Below, one piece after another: positions 1-9,000 of a stretch of DNA of 64,000 nucleotides. A program made the translations under genes and the position numbers. The notes under the pieces are model-generated. The model did not search any database and was not told where the DNA came from. It saw only the letters and a list, made by a program, of their open reading frames with translations. Position 1 is the first letter of the stretch, and every line of letters begins with the position of its first letter. This stretch comes from Dyadobacter chenwenxiniae (GTDB lineage: Bacteria > Bacteroidota > Bacteroidia > Cytophagales > Spirosomataceae): positions 186,001-250,000 of the forward strand of contig NZ_CP094997.1 of the NCBI RefSeq assembly GCF_022869785.1, given 5' to 3'.

Positions 1-770
1 TTATCCATTACCGAGTAAGCCGGGCGAACTGCTTTGGTAACATATTCTGATGTTTTGACAGGATTTAGCTTTACCGAAGTCTGGCTAATGTCAAACACGG
101 CTTTTGCAAAATCATACCATGACGTAACGCCTTCGTTACTGTAATGGTAAATGCCATATTCTTTGCTGTCAGATGCAATGATATCCAGAATGGTGCCGGC
201 CAGATCAATCGCATACGTAGGAGAGCCCACCTGGTCCACAATCACGCCAAGCTGGTCTCTTTCTTTACCCAGTCGAAGCATGGTTTTGACAAAATTGTTG
301 CCGTATTCAGAGTAGAGCCAGCTTGTACGTAATGTAAAGTGCGCAGGCAAAACCTCTGCAATAGCAACTTCACCCTCTAATTTTGTGAGGCCATAGATAT
401 TTTCCGGCTCCGTAGGGTCTGTTTCGCTCAAAAGGCCAGTAACATTACCTTTAAAAACAAAGTCAGTAGAAATGTGAACAAGCGTAGCGCCATGTTCGGC
501 GCAAGCTTTTGCAATATATGCAGCCCCATTCCGGTTCACTTTGCGGCAGATTTCCTGCTCATCTTCCGCTTTATCCACCGCTGTATATGCGGCACAATTG
601 ATTACAAACGAAGGTTTTTCTGTTGAAAATAACTTACCAAGAAGCTGTTCGTCCAGTATGTTCCCTTCCTGTTCAGAGGGGAACGAAATGTCATTGATAT
701 TTCTTTCAGCTGCAACTTTTTTCAGGCAACTGCCTAGTTGGCCCGACGCGCCGAGAACTACTATTTTCAT
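1..770 (-). CDS. rmlD: dTDP-4-dehydrorhamnose reductase, 3' end cut by window
   Basis: This SDR-fold enzyme would reduce dTDP-4-dehydro-L-rhamnose to dTDP-L-rhamnose, the last step of the rhamnose nucleotide-sugar pathway in the cytoplasm. The sequence shows an N-terminal nucleotide-binding motif GASGQLG at about residues 7-13, the stretch INCAAYTAVDKAE, the STDFVF segment and a catalytic YGLTK (YxxxK). It starts at an ATG on the minus strand at 770 and reads open to the window edge, where the conserved RPAYSVMDK segment is just being reached, so only a C-terminal part is missing. It lies just downstream of the WcaJ-like transferase but is separated from it by a candidate terminator. rmlA, rmlB and rmlC are not in this window. 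Assignment is firm; the role in this capsule is inferred from position. Confidence 0.93.
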   Translation of the reverse strand, partial: MKIVVLGASGQLGSCLKKVAAERNINDISFPSEQEGNILDEQLLGKLFSTEKPSFVINCAAYTAVDKAEDEQEICRKVNRNGAAYIAKACAEHGATLVHISTDFVFKGNVTGLLSETDPTEPENIYGLTKLEGEVAIAEVLPAHFTLRTSWLYSEYGNNFVKTMLRLGKERDQLGVIVDQVGSPTYAIDLAGTILDIIASDSKEYGIYHYSNEGVTSWYDFAKAVFDISQTSVKLNPVKTSEYVTKAVRPAYSVMD

Positions 771-823
771 TAGATCAATTTAGGTTTTGTGTAAATATAG
801 AAACGGATGCTTAATCAAATGAA

Positions 824-856
824 AAGGCCTGACAGAAATATTATCTATCAGGCCTT
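824..856 (-). terminator. Candidate rho-independent terminator after the WcaJ-like gene
   Basis: A 9-bp inverted repeat AAGGCCTGA / TCAGGCCTT (824-832 and 848-856) continues inward by two pairs across one mismatch. Read on the minus strand the stem is followed by a T-rich run, TTTTCATTTG. It sits between the stop of the glycosyltransferase at 885 and the start of rmlD at 770. Confidence 0.7.
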
Positions 857-884
857 CTCTATATAAAATTATTGAAGCCAAACC

Positions 885-2252
885 TTACTGACCGCGACCA
901 AGAACCATCACCTGCACAGTTCTAAATATAAGACGAACATCATCGAACACGCTGTATGATTTCAAATATTGAAGGTCATATTTCAAACGCTCAACATTTT
1001 TCGCCACCGTATCAGCATATCCAACATTGATTTGACCAATGGATGTAATGCCAGGCTTAACTGTTAAAAGTCGCTGAAATTCATGCGGAGCCGCTTCCAT
1101 CAGCATATCCACATCATATTTATATAAAGGTCGTGGCCCTACGACTGACATTTCACCTTTCAATACATTAATAAATTGAGGCAACTCGTCAAGCCTTGAT
1201 TTCCTGAGAACGCGCCCGATCGGGGTGATGCGCGGGTCATTATCTCCCTGTGAATGTTGCAAACCCATTTTGTCTGCATCTACACGCATACTGCGAAATT
1301 TATAGATATAGAACATTTCGCCCCATCTTCCAGAACGCTGTTGTTTAAAGAACACTGGTCCGGGAGATGTAATTTTGATAGCAGCCCAAACCAGGAAGAA
1401 TATGGGAGCGCCCAGAATCATCACAATTACGGAGAAAACAAGGTCGAAACTGCGTTTAAGCGTTTGCTCATTGAAGCTTGAAAACGGCTTGGTATTCACC
1501 TGAATGATCGGATACATGTCGTGATACTCGATAGTAGCCATGTTGGTCATGAAACCTCTGAAATCCGGAACAAGCCGAATTTGTGTTTTTAGGCGCTCAC
1601 CAAGTTTAATCACGTCCCGAACCTGATCATCGCTCATTTCTGATAGGCAGCAGTAAAGGTAGTCAAGTTGGTTTTGTTTAACCGCTGCTTCGAGGTTACC
1701 AATGTGATTTTGATTGCTATCCAATTCAAACATTCCATAGTAACGGTAACCCAGCTCTTTGCGCTCACCGTAAAACTCACGTATTAATGAAGCCAGATCC
1801 CCTTTACCAACAATGGCGTAACGATTGTAATTGTAGCCAGCTTTGCGGTATAGTTTCAGAAATAAAACGGCTCCTGCTCTTGATGCTGTGGATAGGGTTA
1901 CAAACACAACATAAGTTGCTAAAAACTGATACCTGGAATACTCCTCGCCTTGCTTGGTTAGATATAAGAAAGCCATCATTACGGCTCCATGTACAAGCAC
2001 TGCTTTCAGAAAATTGGCAAGCTGCGTATTAAAATGGTAGGAGAGGCGGGTAAATAAATAGGTTTTTAAAATATGGATAGTGAATATCCAGACAAGGTTC
2101 GCTACAAGCAGTAAATTGATGTAATTGTTCGGAAGAATACCCGAGTTGGGCTCAAAACGCAATAAATATGCTGAAAGAAACGACAAATTCAGCAGAATTA
2201 CATCGGTCCACAGATGGGCCTTTGGAAGAAAGCCAGGATAGTGATTTTTCAT
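885..2252 (-). CDS. WcaJ/WbaP-type undecaprenyl-phosphate sugar-1-phosphate transferase
   Basis: This membrane enzyme is predicted to start repeat-unit synthesis by moving a sugar-1-phosphate (glucose or galactose in characterised relatives) from a nucleotide sugar to undecaprenyl phosphate on the inner face of the inner membrane. At 455 residues it has the usual length. About four hydrophobic segments lie in residues 14-133, then a soluble middle domain with a nucleotide-binding-like YAIVGKGD, then another membrane segment near 268-292. The C-terminal catalytic domain carries SPGPVFFKQQRSG, YKFRSM, DPRITPIGRVLRKSRLDELP and VVGPRPL, the hallmarks of the bacterial sugar transferase family (PF02397). 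It is the only such enzyme seen, so it probably primes the capsule of region 1 although the DUF1800 block separates it from the other capsule genes. Sugar specificity cannot be read from the sequence. Confidence 0.92.
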   Translation of the reverse strand: MKNHYPGFLPKAHLWTDVILLNLSFLSAYLLRFEPNSGILPNNYINLLLVANLVWIFTIHILKTYLFTRLSYHFNTQLANFLKAVLVHGAVMMAFLYLTKQGEEYSRYQFLATYVVFVTLSTASRAGAVLFLKLYRKAGYNYNRYAIVGKGDLASLIREFYGERKELGYRYYGMFELDSNQNHIGNLEAAVKQNQLDYLYCCLSEMSDDQVRDVIKLGERLKTQIRLVPDFRGFMTNMATIEYHDMYPIIQVNTKPFSSFNEQTLKRSFDLVFSVIVMILGAPIFFLVWAAIKITSPGPVFFKQQRSGRWGEMFYIYKFRSMRVDADKMGLQHSQGDNDPRITPIGRVLRKSRLDELPQFINVLKGEMSVVGPRPLYKYDVDMLMEAAPHEFQRLLTVKPGITSIGQINVGYADTVAKNVERLKYDLQYLKSYSVFDDVRLIFRTVQVMVLGRGQ

Positions 2253-2800
2253 ATTGATAGACGTTGAGTTGAATCAGTAACAACCGTGAGTTGATTTCAA
2301 CAGCCTCAAAGGCGTAGTATAAAAAAAATGCAACTAGCACAGCAATACAATACTACGCAAATTTGGATAAAAATAATGACATCGGCGATTTTTTCTTTTA
2401 AATATTTCAAGAAACCGGAAACTTGACCAGTGCTTAGTCGAGACTCCAGTTTGATAAATATCGGCCATCTTAACCCTCTAATGTGCCGATTCAGCCTAAA
2501 TCCTGCGGGATTGTCTGCAATTGTTAAATATAATTCTCTTTAAGGGTTTTTGCCGAACGCCCCATAGCCAATTCCAAATGGCAGATATTCAAAACTAGGT
2601 TTTGTCATCATAAAGCTTGATAAAATATTAGTCTTAGACGCACCTGACGCACGAATTACCCATAACATATGGAGCTTTATCAGCTAAACTATTTGTATTA
2701 GAATTGATAAATATATCTCGAGTGATTGTAGAATTAATTAGTAATTACTACAACTACTTGTTATGTTTGTTATAGCAAATAATGGAAATGCGTAAATCAA
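2253..2800. other. 548-bp divergent intergenic region
   Basis: This gap separates the minus-strand WcaJ-like gene from the plus-strand DUF1800 gene and should hold both promoters. No credible ORF is present. A perfect 9-bp inverted repeat GCGTAGTAT / ATACTACGC lies at 2312-2320 and 2350-2358, about 60-100 bases upstream of the transferase start. An 8-bp pair ATAAAGCT / AGCTTTAT lies at 2610-2617 and 2673-2680. A -7-like element for the plus strand is listed separately. Confidence 0.5.
2762..2769 (+). promoter_or_regulatory. Candidate Bacteroidetes -7 element before the DUF1800 gene
   Basis: TATGTTTG matches the Bacteroidetes -7 consensus TAnnTTTG, 31 bases before the ATG at 2801. No TTTG was found at the expected -33 position, so this is a half-match. 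Confidence 0.4.
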
Positions 2801-4438
2801 ATGGGATATTTAGACATATACACATCACCGTTAACAGAAAAAACCGCTTCTCACTTACTGAGGAGGGCGACTTTTGGGCCAACACAGCAGGAGATAACAA
2901 GCCTCACCGGCATGACTGCTACTCAGGCGGTTGATCTTTTAATAAGCAATGCTTCTTACCGTGCAACGCCACCGCCGCCTGTCGAATTAGAGGCAGGTCG
3001 GAGCGATTCGGGGCAACCGTTTTTGACAAAGCCATTCACATCTGCGCGTGTTGCTGCATATAATAGCTATATCCAGTTTTGGTGGATAGGGTTAATGACC
3101 GAACAAACAGGTCGTCCTTCTGTTCTTGACAAACTGACTGCGTTTTGGCAAAATCATTTTGTTGTGGCATTTAGTGCGGTCGAAGACTATCGCTTAATTG
3201 ACCGGTATTTGAGGTTGTTAAGGCTAAATGCGCTGGGTAATTTTAGGGAAATGACGATAGGAGTTACCAAGGATCCGGCCATGTTGATGTATCAGAACGG
3301 GAATGAGAACGAAAAGGAGCATCCCAATGAAAATTATGGTCGGGAGTTGCAAGAATTGTTTACCGTAGGTCAAAAGGATTTTGCTGGAAATCACAACTAT
3401 ACTGAGCAAGATGTGAAGGAGGCAGCTAGAGTGCTGACCGGGTGGCAAGTGGTAAATTCTTTTAAAGAAGGTTCAACGACTTTTGGTTCGACTTTCAACC
3501 CAGACCGCCATGACACGTCAGAAAAGAATTTTTCTTCATTTTATAATAATAAGACTATTACGGGACGAGCTGGACAAGCGGCTGGTGATGAAGAGTTAGT
3601 TGACTTAGTTAATATGTTATTAGGGCATCAGGAAACGCCGAAATTTATTTGTAGAAAACTATACCGATGGTACGTTAACCCAAACGTTACACAAGAGATA
3701 GAAGACCAAGTCATTATCCCACTAGCCAATTTTTTTGCAAGCCCTGAAAATAATTTCGCCATTGCTCCGGTCCTGAAAAAGCTTTTAACAAGCGAAATTT
3801 TCTACGATGTCCGGAACATTGGTGCTATTGTAAAGTCGCCCGCTGAGTTTATGATAGGGGCAGTGCGGATGTTTGATCTGCCAGTTCCTGATTTGACCAC
3901 AGAGTACGGGCCATTTCGTATCATGATGAACTACCTAAATAACAGCATGACTGTCCTACAACTTAATTTCTTGAACCAGCCATCTGTTTTCGGATCTCTT
4001 CCTTATTACCAAACTGGTTATTCCAAAAACTGGATTAACGGTACAACACTTGGGCTTCGTGGCGCTCGAACTGACGCATTCACTGATCCTTGGCTGGAGA
4101 TCAAACCTGGTTATCTTTTAGGGGTTGATCTTCTAAAAAGGTTGCGATCCATTCAGCCTAACTTTTCAGACGTGGCGAATACTCCTGGAATTACTTGTGA
4201 GCAAGTTTTGAAAGAACTGACCAGAAACCTCTTCAGTACGGAGCTATCGCAAACTCAGCAGGACTTTTTGATAGATAACATTATGATGATGAATAATAGC
4301 GCCCGCGGAACCTGGGTCAGGGAATGGAATGCTTATCGAACGGCTCCAACCGAATACCCAAGGCAAACTGCGGTTCTTGTAAGGTGTAAGGCGCTGATGA
4401 AACATATGTTAAGAATGGCTGAATATCAATTGTTTTAA
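2801..4438 (+). CDS. DUF1800 family protein
   Basis: The 545-residue protein matches the DUF1800 family: the N-terminal HLLRRATFGPT (residues 18-28), FWQNHFVV, and ENYGRELQELFTVG near residues 176-190 followed by the TEQDVKEAARVLTGW helix. The family has no established biochemical function; it is found in Bacteroidetes, Planctomycetes and Proteobacteria, nearly always beside a DUF1501 gene as here. No clear signal peptide is visible at the chosen ATG. It is the first gene of a plus-strand trio: the DUF1501 gene follows after 9 bases and the giant T9SS repeat protein after that, which suggests co-transcription. A candidate -7 element lies at 2762-2769. Family assignment is firm; a role in handling or anchoring the giant surface protein is speculation from context. 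Confidence 0.9.
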   Translation: MGYLDIYTSPLTEKTASHLLRRATFGPTQQEITSLTGMTATQAVDLLISNASYRATPPPPVELEAGRSDSGQPFLTKPFTSARVAAYNSYIQFWWIGLMTEQTGRPSVLDKLTAFWQNHFVVAFSAVEDYRLIDRYLRLLRLNALGNFREMTIGVTKDPAMLMYQNGNENEKEHPNENYGRELQELFTVGQKDFAGNHNYTEQDVKEAARVLTGWQVVNSFKEGSTTFGSTFNPDRHDTSEKNFSSFYNNKTITGRAGQAAGDEELVDLVNMLLGHQETPKFICRKLYRWYVNPNVTQEIEDQVIIPLANFFASPENNFAIAPVLKKLLTSEIFYDVRNIGAIVKSPAEFMIGAVRMFDLPVPDLTTEYGPFRIMMNYLNNSMTVLQLNFLNQPSVFGSLPYYQTGYSKNWINGTTLGLRGARTDAFTDPWLEIKPGYLLGVDLLKRLRSIQPNFSDVANTPGITCEQVLKELTRNLFSTELSQTQQDFLIDNIMMMNNSARGTWVREWNAYRTAPTEYPRQTAVLVRCKALMKHMLRMAEYQLF

Positions 4439-4447
4439 CCGAAAACT

Positions 4448-5977
4448 ATGAAAAGAAGAGATTTCTTTCGCGCCGCATCCACTGCGATGGTTCCGGTTAT
4501 GTTAAATGGCTTTGGAGTTAAGTCTTTAGCGAAAAGCTCAGCCCTAGTCCAGTCATTAGCAAACGTTTCAGCGCTCAATAATGACCGCATTCTAGTAATC
4601 ATCTATTTGGGTGGAGGCAATGATGGCTTGAACACCGTTATTCCGTTAGAATACTATTCAAAATACAATGAACTACGAAGCAACATAGCTATTCCAGAAA
4701 ATCAGGTATTGCGTCTGGCTGGAAATTTGGAATCAGGATTTCACCCTGCTATGACGGGCATGCGTGAAATGTATGACGAAGGTAAACTGGCAATTATTAA
4801 TTCGGTTTCTTATCCAAATCCAGATCAATCACATTATCGGTCTACTGATATATGGATGACCGCTGTGGACTCTACACAATATTCTAATTCGGGTTGGGCG
4901 GGGCGTTATCTCGGCGATCGGTTTGCTGGATATCCGGCAAACTACCCCAATGCCACGATGGAAGATCCATTGGCAATTCAAATCGGTCAGATAAGTACCA
5001 CGGCATTACTCGGTACCAATCAGTCAATGGGCATAACGCTTCAAGACCCTAATACTTTTTATCAGTTAATAGGAGAACCCCGGGTTACTCCTGGAGACGG
5101 TCTGCCATGTTGCGATGCAGGCGAGTTAGTTGCTTTTATCAGGCAACAACAGGTGCTTGCAGTGGGGTATGGTGCCGAAATAAAGGCGGCGGCAAGCGCA
5201 GGAACGAACCTGGCCACATATCCGGATGCCTCCGCTAAAAATAATTTAGCCGAACAGCTAAAAATAGTCGCCAGACTTATTCATGGAGGATTGAAATCCA
5301 AAATTTATTATGTCGAGTTGGGGGGGTTTGATACACATGCCAATCAGATAGGATCAACTAGTGTTGAAGGAACTCATGCAGAGTTGTTGAAAAAGCTATC
5401 TGATGGTGTAGCAGCGTTTCAAAAAGACCTGAAACTACAAGGTACTGAGGATCGTGTGCTTGGCATGACATTCTCAGATTTTGGCCGGCGAGCTACTTCG
5501 AATGCATCAAATGGGACAGATCATGGCATCGGTGCACCTATGTTTGTTTTTGGGACGGGAATCAAGCGACAACTTATCGGAACCAATCCGGACTTGATCA
5601 ATGGACTACTGCCACCTACTCCTACACAGTGGGAGACCAACCGTGACATTAAGATGCAAATTGATTTCCGAAGGGTATATGCAGATATTTTAAATGACTG
5701 GTTTGGCACAGCAGGCTCAAAGACAGACCAACTTCTTTATAAAAACTTTAAGACCACTTCGCTCTTTTCTGACGTGGTGCAAACCATAGCATCGGGGGCC
5801 TGGCCCAATCCCGAGATCTGGTCTAATGGACGCGTTCCTAATGCCACATCTATTGTGAAAGTGAATACAGGGCACATTGTTGAAGTCGGGCAGAACATTA
5901 CTGCCAAGAGCATCAAAGTTGACGTAGGAGGAGAATTAAAATTCTTAGGCGATTACAGTGCGAACATCAACGGCTAA
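4448..5977 (+). CDS. DUF1501 family protein with twin-arginine-like signal
   Basis: The 509-residue protein belongs to DUF1501, a family distantly related to sulfatase/alkaline-phosphatase-like folds. It starts MKRRDFFRAAS, a twin-arginine-type export signal, so it is probably moved folded across the inner membrane. Family hallmarks seen are YLGGGNDGLN (about 53-62), NPDQSHYRSTDIW (about 123-136), ELGGFDTHANQ (about 288-298), FSDFGRRA (about 342) and TDHGIGAP (about 357). After the family core the last roughly 55 residues form an unusual tail, GAWPNPEIW...GHIVEVGQNITAKSIKV, that looks like a small beta-rich module common at the surface of Bacteroidetes proteins, but there is no T9SS sorting domain. 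A run of seven G (5320-5326) lies in the conserved ELGGFD codons. It sits 9 bases after the DUF1800 gene and 28 bases before the giant repeat gene. The biochemical function is unknown. Confidence 0.9.
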   Translation: MKRRDFFRAASTAMVPVMLNGFGVKSLAKSSALVQSLANVSALNNDRILVIIYLGGGNDGLNTVIPLEYYSKYNELRSNIAIPENQVLRLAGNLESGFHPAMTGMREMYDEGKLAIINSVSYPNPDQSHYRSTDIWMTAVDSTQYSNSGWAGRYLGDRFAGYPANYPNATMEDPLAIQIGQISTTALLGTNQSMGITLQDPNTFYQLIGEPRVTPGDGLPCCDAGELVAFIRQQQVLAVGYGAEIKAAASAGTNLATYPDASAKNNLAEQLKIVARLIHGGLKSKIYYVELGGFDTHANQIGSTSVEGTHAELLKKLSDGVAAFQKDLKLQGTEDRVLGMTFSDFGRRATSNASNGTDHGIGAPMFVFGTGIKRQLIGTNPDLINGLLPPTPTQWETNRDIKMQIDFRRVYADILNDWFGTAGSKTDQLLYKNFKTTSLFSDVVQTIASGAWPNPEIWSNGRVPNATSIVKVNTGHIVEVGQNITAKSIKVDVGGELKFLGDYSANING

Positions 5978-6005
5978 AATTCCCATAGCGACAAAAATTC
6001 ATATC

Positions 6006-9000
6006 ATGAAGAAGTTTTATTTCATCATCTTTCTGCTGTCTTGTATTTCATGGATGTCCTATGGCCAAAATGCTATTATTGTCACAGAACGATCTGGCGC
6101 GGGTGGGATAGTAAGTTTTTCACCTAACTCGAAGCTGACTGGCATAAGTGATCAAAGATTCGTCGATGGATATGTTAAAAAAAATGGAGCTGGACATTTT
6201 GTGTTTCCTGTTGGAGACAACGGTAGTTACCGGCCATTTGCAGCAGAAGCAGACGGGACGGTAGGCGCCTATTTTCAGGAAGATCCGAATATTGCATCGG
6301 TCCCCGGAGGCGGACCTTTTAGCGTTTCCAGTAAAGATGCCGTTATCAGTACTGTCAGCAATAAGGAGTTTTGGGACATTTGGGGCACGAATGCTACTCG
6401 CCTAACACTATCTTGGAATGCTCAGAGTGATGTTGCAAATCTAACAGGCAACTCCTTACCAAACCTCAGTATTGTTGGATGGAATCAAACTTTGTCACGC
6501 TGGGAGAAGATCGCCTCAGCAGTGGATGAAGTTAATGTGCTTGGCGGATCAAGCACATTAACTTCCGGATCCATAACGACTATTCAAAACATAGTGCCCG
6601 AACTTTACAACGTTTATACCCTAGCGTCATTGAATGTTGTTTCCACGCCAGTTAATTATAGTGGCGTTCTTGAAGTAGCTAATTGCAATGAAATCAAAGG
6701 GTATATCTGGGACAAGAGCTATCCCGATGCTGTACTCACAGTCGAATTTTTGAATGGCAGTACTGTATTTGCTACTGCTCAGGCTAACACTTTCAGGGCG
6801 GATTTGCAGAGCGCCGGAATAGGAACTGGAAAGTACGGTTTCGCTATTCCAATGCCTGCTGATTTGATAGATGGGCAAGCAAAACAGATCAGCGTTCGTG
6901 TGAGGGGTAGCAATTACCTGTTAACCGGATCGCCAATAACAGTGAATTGTGCTTATGAAGGAAGCTTGGAAATTGCTGATTGCAATACGCTCAAAGGCTG
7001 GGCAATGGATAGGAACAAACCGGATAGTGCATTTACATTGGAGCTTCTGGAAGGAACAACCGTACGTGCTACTGTGGTGGCGAATCTTTATCGAGAGGAT
7101 TTGAAGAATGCAGGAACGGGTACAGGCAACTACGGTTTCGAAATACCTGTGCCCAATTCATTGAAAACCGGGAAGCCTGTTCAGCTAAGCATTCGGGTGA
7201 AGGGGACAACGTACATTTTACCAGGATCTATAAAGACCATAACTTGTGGCGCTCCTCAGTATTACGGCAGTTTCGAGCTAGTGGATTGTAATACCGTTTA
7301 TGGGTGGGCTTGGGCAGGCAACTATCCAGATTTACCGTTAACCGTGGAGTTAGTTGAAGGCAATATAGTACATGCTACAGGAGTCGCTAATATATATCGA
7401 CAATATCTGAAGGACTACAACATTGGGAATGGCAAGTATGGATTTAGTTTCCCGCTTCCCACATCACTAAAAAATGGTCAGGCCAGGCAATTAAGTATTC
7501 GCGTTCAAGGGACTACTTATATTTTACCCAATTCTCCTAGGTCAGTAACTTGCGCAGCGCCTCCTCAGTTTGCAGGTAAATTCGAGACTGCCGACTGCAA
7601 CTCGGTTCAAGGGTGGGCCTGGGCGAGCAATTACCCAGATTCTTCATTCACGGTCGAGCTAATGGAAGGCAGCACGGTCTATGCGACAGGAGTTGCCAAG
7701 GTTTACCGTGCCGATCTGAAGGCCGCTGGAACGGGAACAGGCTACTATGGATTCGACATTCCACTTCCATCCGCATTGAAGAGTGGCCAAGCGCGTCAGT
7801 TGAGCGTCCGCATCAAGGGGAGCACTTATGTCTTGCCGGTAACTGCACCCAAGTCGGTGACCTGCGCTGCGATCCCTCAGTACTATGGTAGCTTTGAGGT
7901 GGCAGACTGTAATTTGATCCAGGGCTGGGCATGGGCAAGTAATTATCCTGACTCTGCCTTTACGGTAGAAATAATGGAAGGCACCACCATCCATGCGACT
8001 GTTGTCGCTAACATATACAGGCAATATCTGAAAGACTATAACATTGGAACCGGCAAGTATGGGTTTAGTATCCCACTTCCTGCTTCCTTGAAGAGTGGCC
8101 AGCCGCGTCAGCTAAGTGTGCGTGTGAAGGGCAGCACCTATGTGCTTCTTAATTCTCCCAAAACGGTTACGTGTGCGGCATTACCAGACTATGCGGGTTT
8201 GCTTGAAGGGGCAGATTGTGATCTGGTACGTGGCTGGGCCTGGGATAAGAACTATCCTAATTCGGCATTGACTGTGGAGTTGGTAGAAGGCAGTACAGTG
8301 TATGCAACAGCTACAGCCAACACCTACCGTGCCGACTTGTTGAGTGCGGGCACAGGCAGTACAGGTAATTATGGTTTTAGCTTTGCGCTTCCTGTGGCCC
8401 TGAAAGATGGCAAGTCCCATAACCTGAGCGTGCGTGTGAAGGGCACTGGTTATAACCTATCGGGTTCACCCAAAGCAGTAAGCTGTGCAGCGGTGTCGCT
8501 TTACGGCGGAATATTTGACGGGGTGGATTGTAATTCTGTGCGTGGGTGGGCTTGGGACAAGAACTATCCTAATTCGGTATTGACCGTTGAGTTGGTAGAA
8601 GGCACCACGGTGCATGGAACAGCTATCGCCAATGTCTACCGTGCTGATCTAGTGAATGCAGGCGCTGGAAGCACAGGGAAGTATGCATTCAGCGTGGCCC
8701 TGCCCCCGAGCCTTAAAGATGGGCAAACCCACCAGTTAAGTATCCGGGTTAAAGGTACAAGCCATATATTATCAAGTTCTCCAAGGTCGGTGACTTGTGT
8801 AGCTCTGCCTCAATACGGGGGTAAGTTTGAGACTGCCGATTGCAACTCGGTTAAAGGGTGGGCCTGGGCGAGCAATTTCCCAGATTCTTCATTCACTGTT
8901 GAGCTAATGGAAGGCAGCACGGTTCATGCGACTGCCGTTGCCAAGGTTTACCGTGCGGATCTGAAAGCGGCTGGGACTGGCACGGGTTATTATGGATTCG

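Noticed and set aside
5958..6005. GTG at 5958 as start of the giant gene
   Set aside because: It overlaps the DUF1501 gene and puts 16 polar residues before a clear signal peptide that begins at the ATG 6006.
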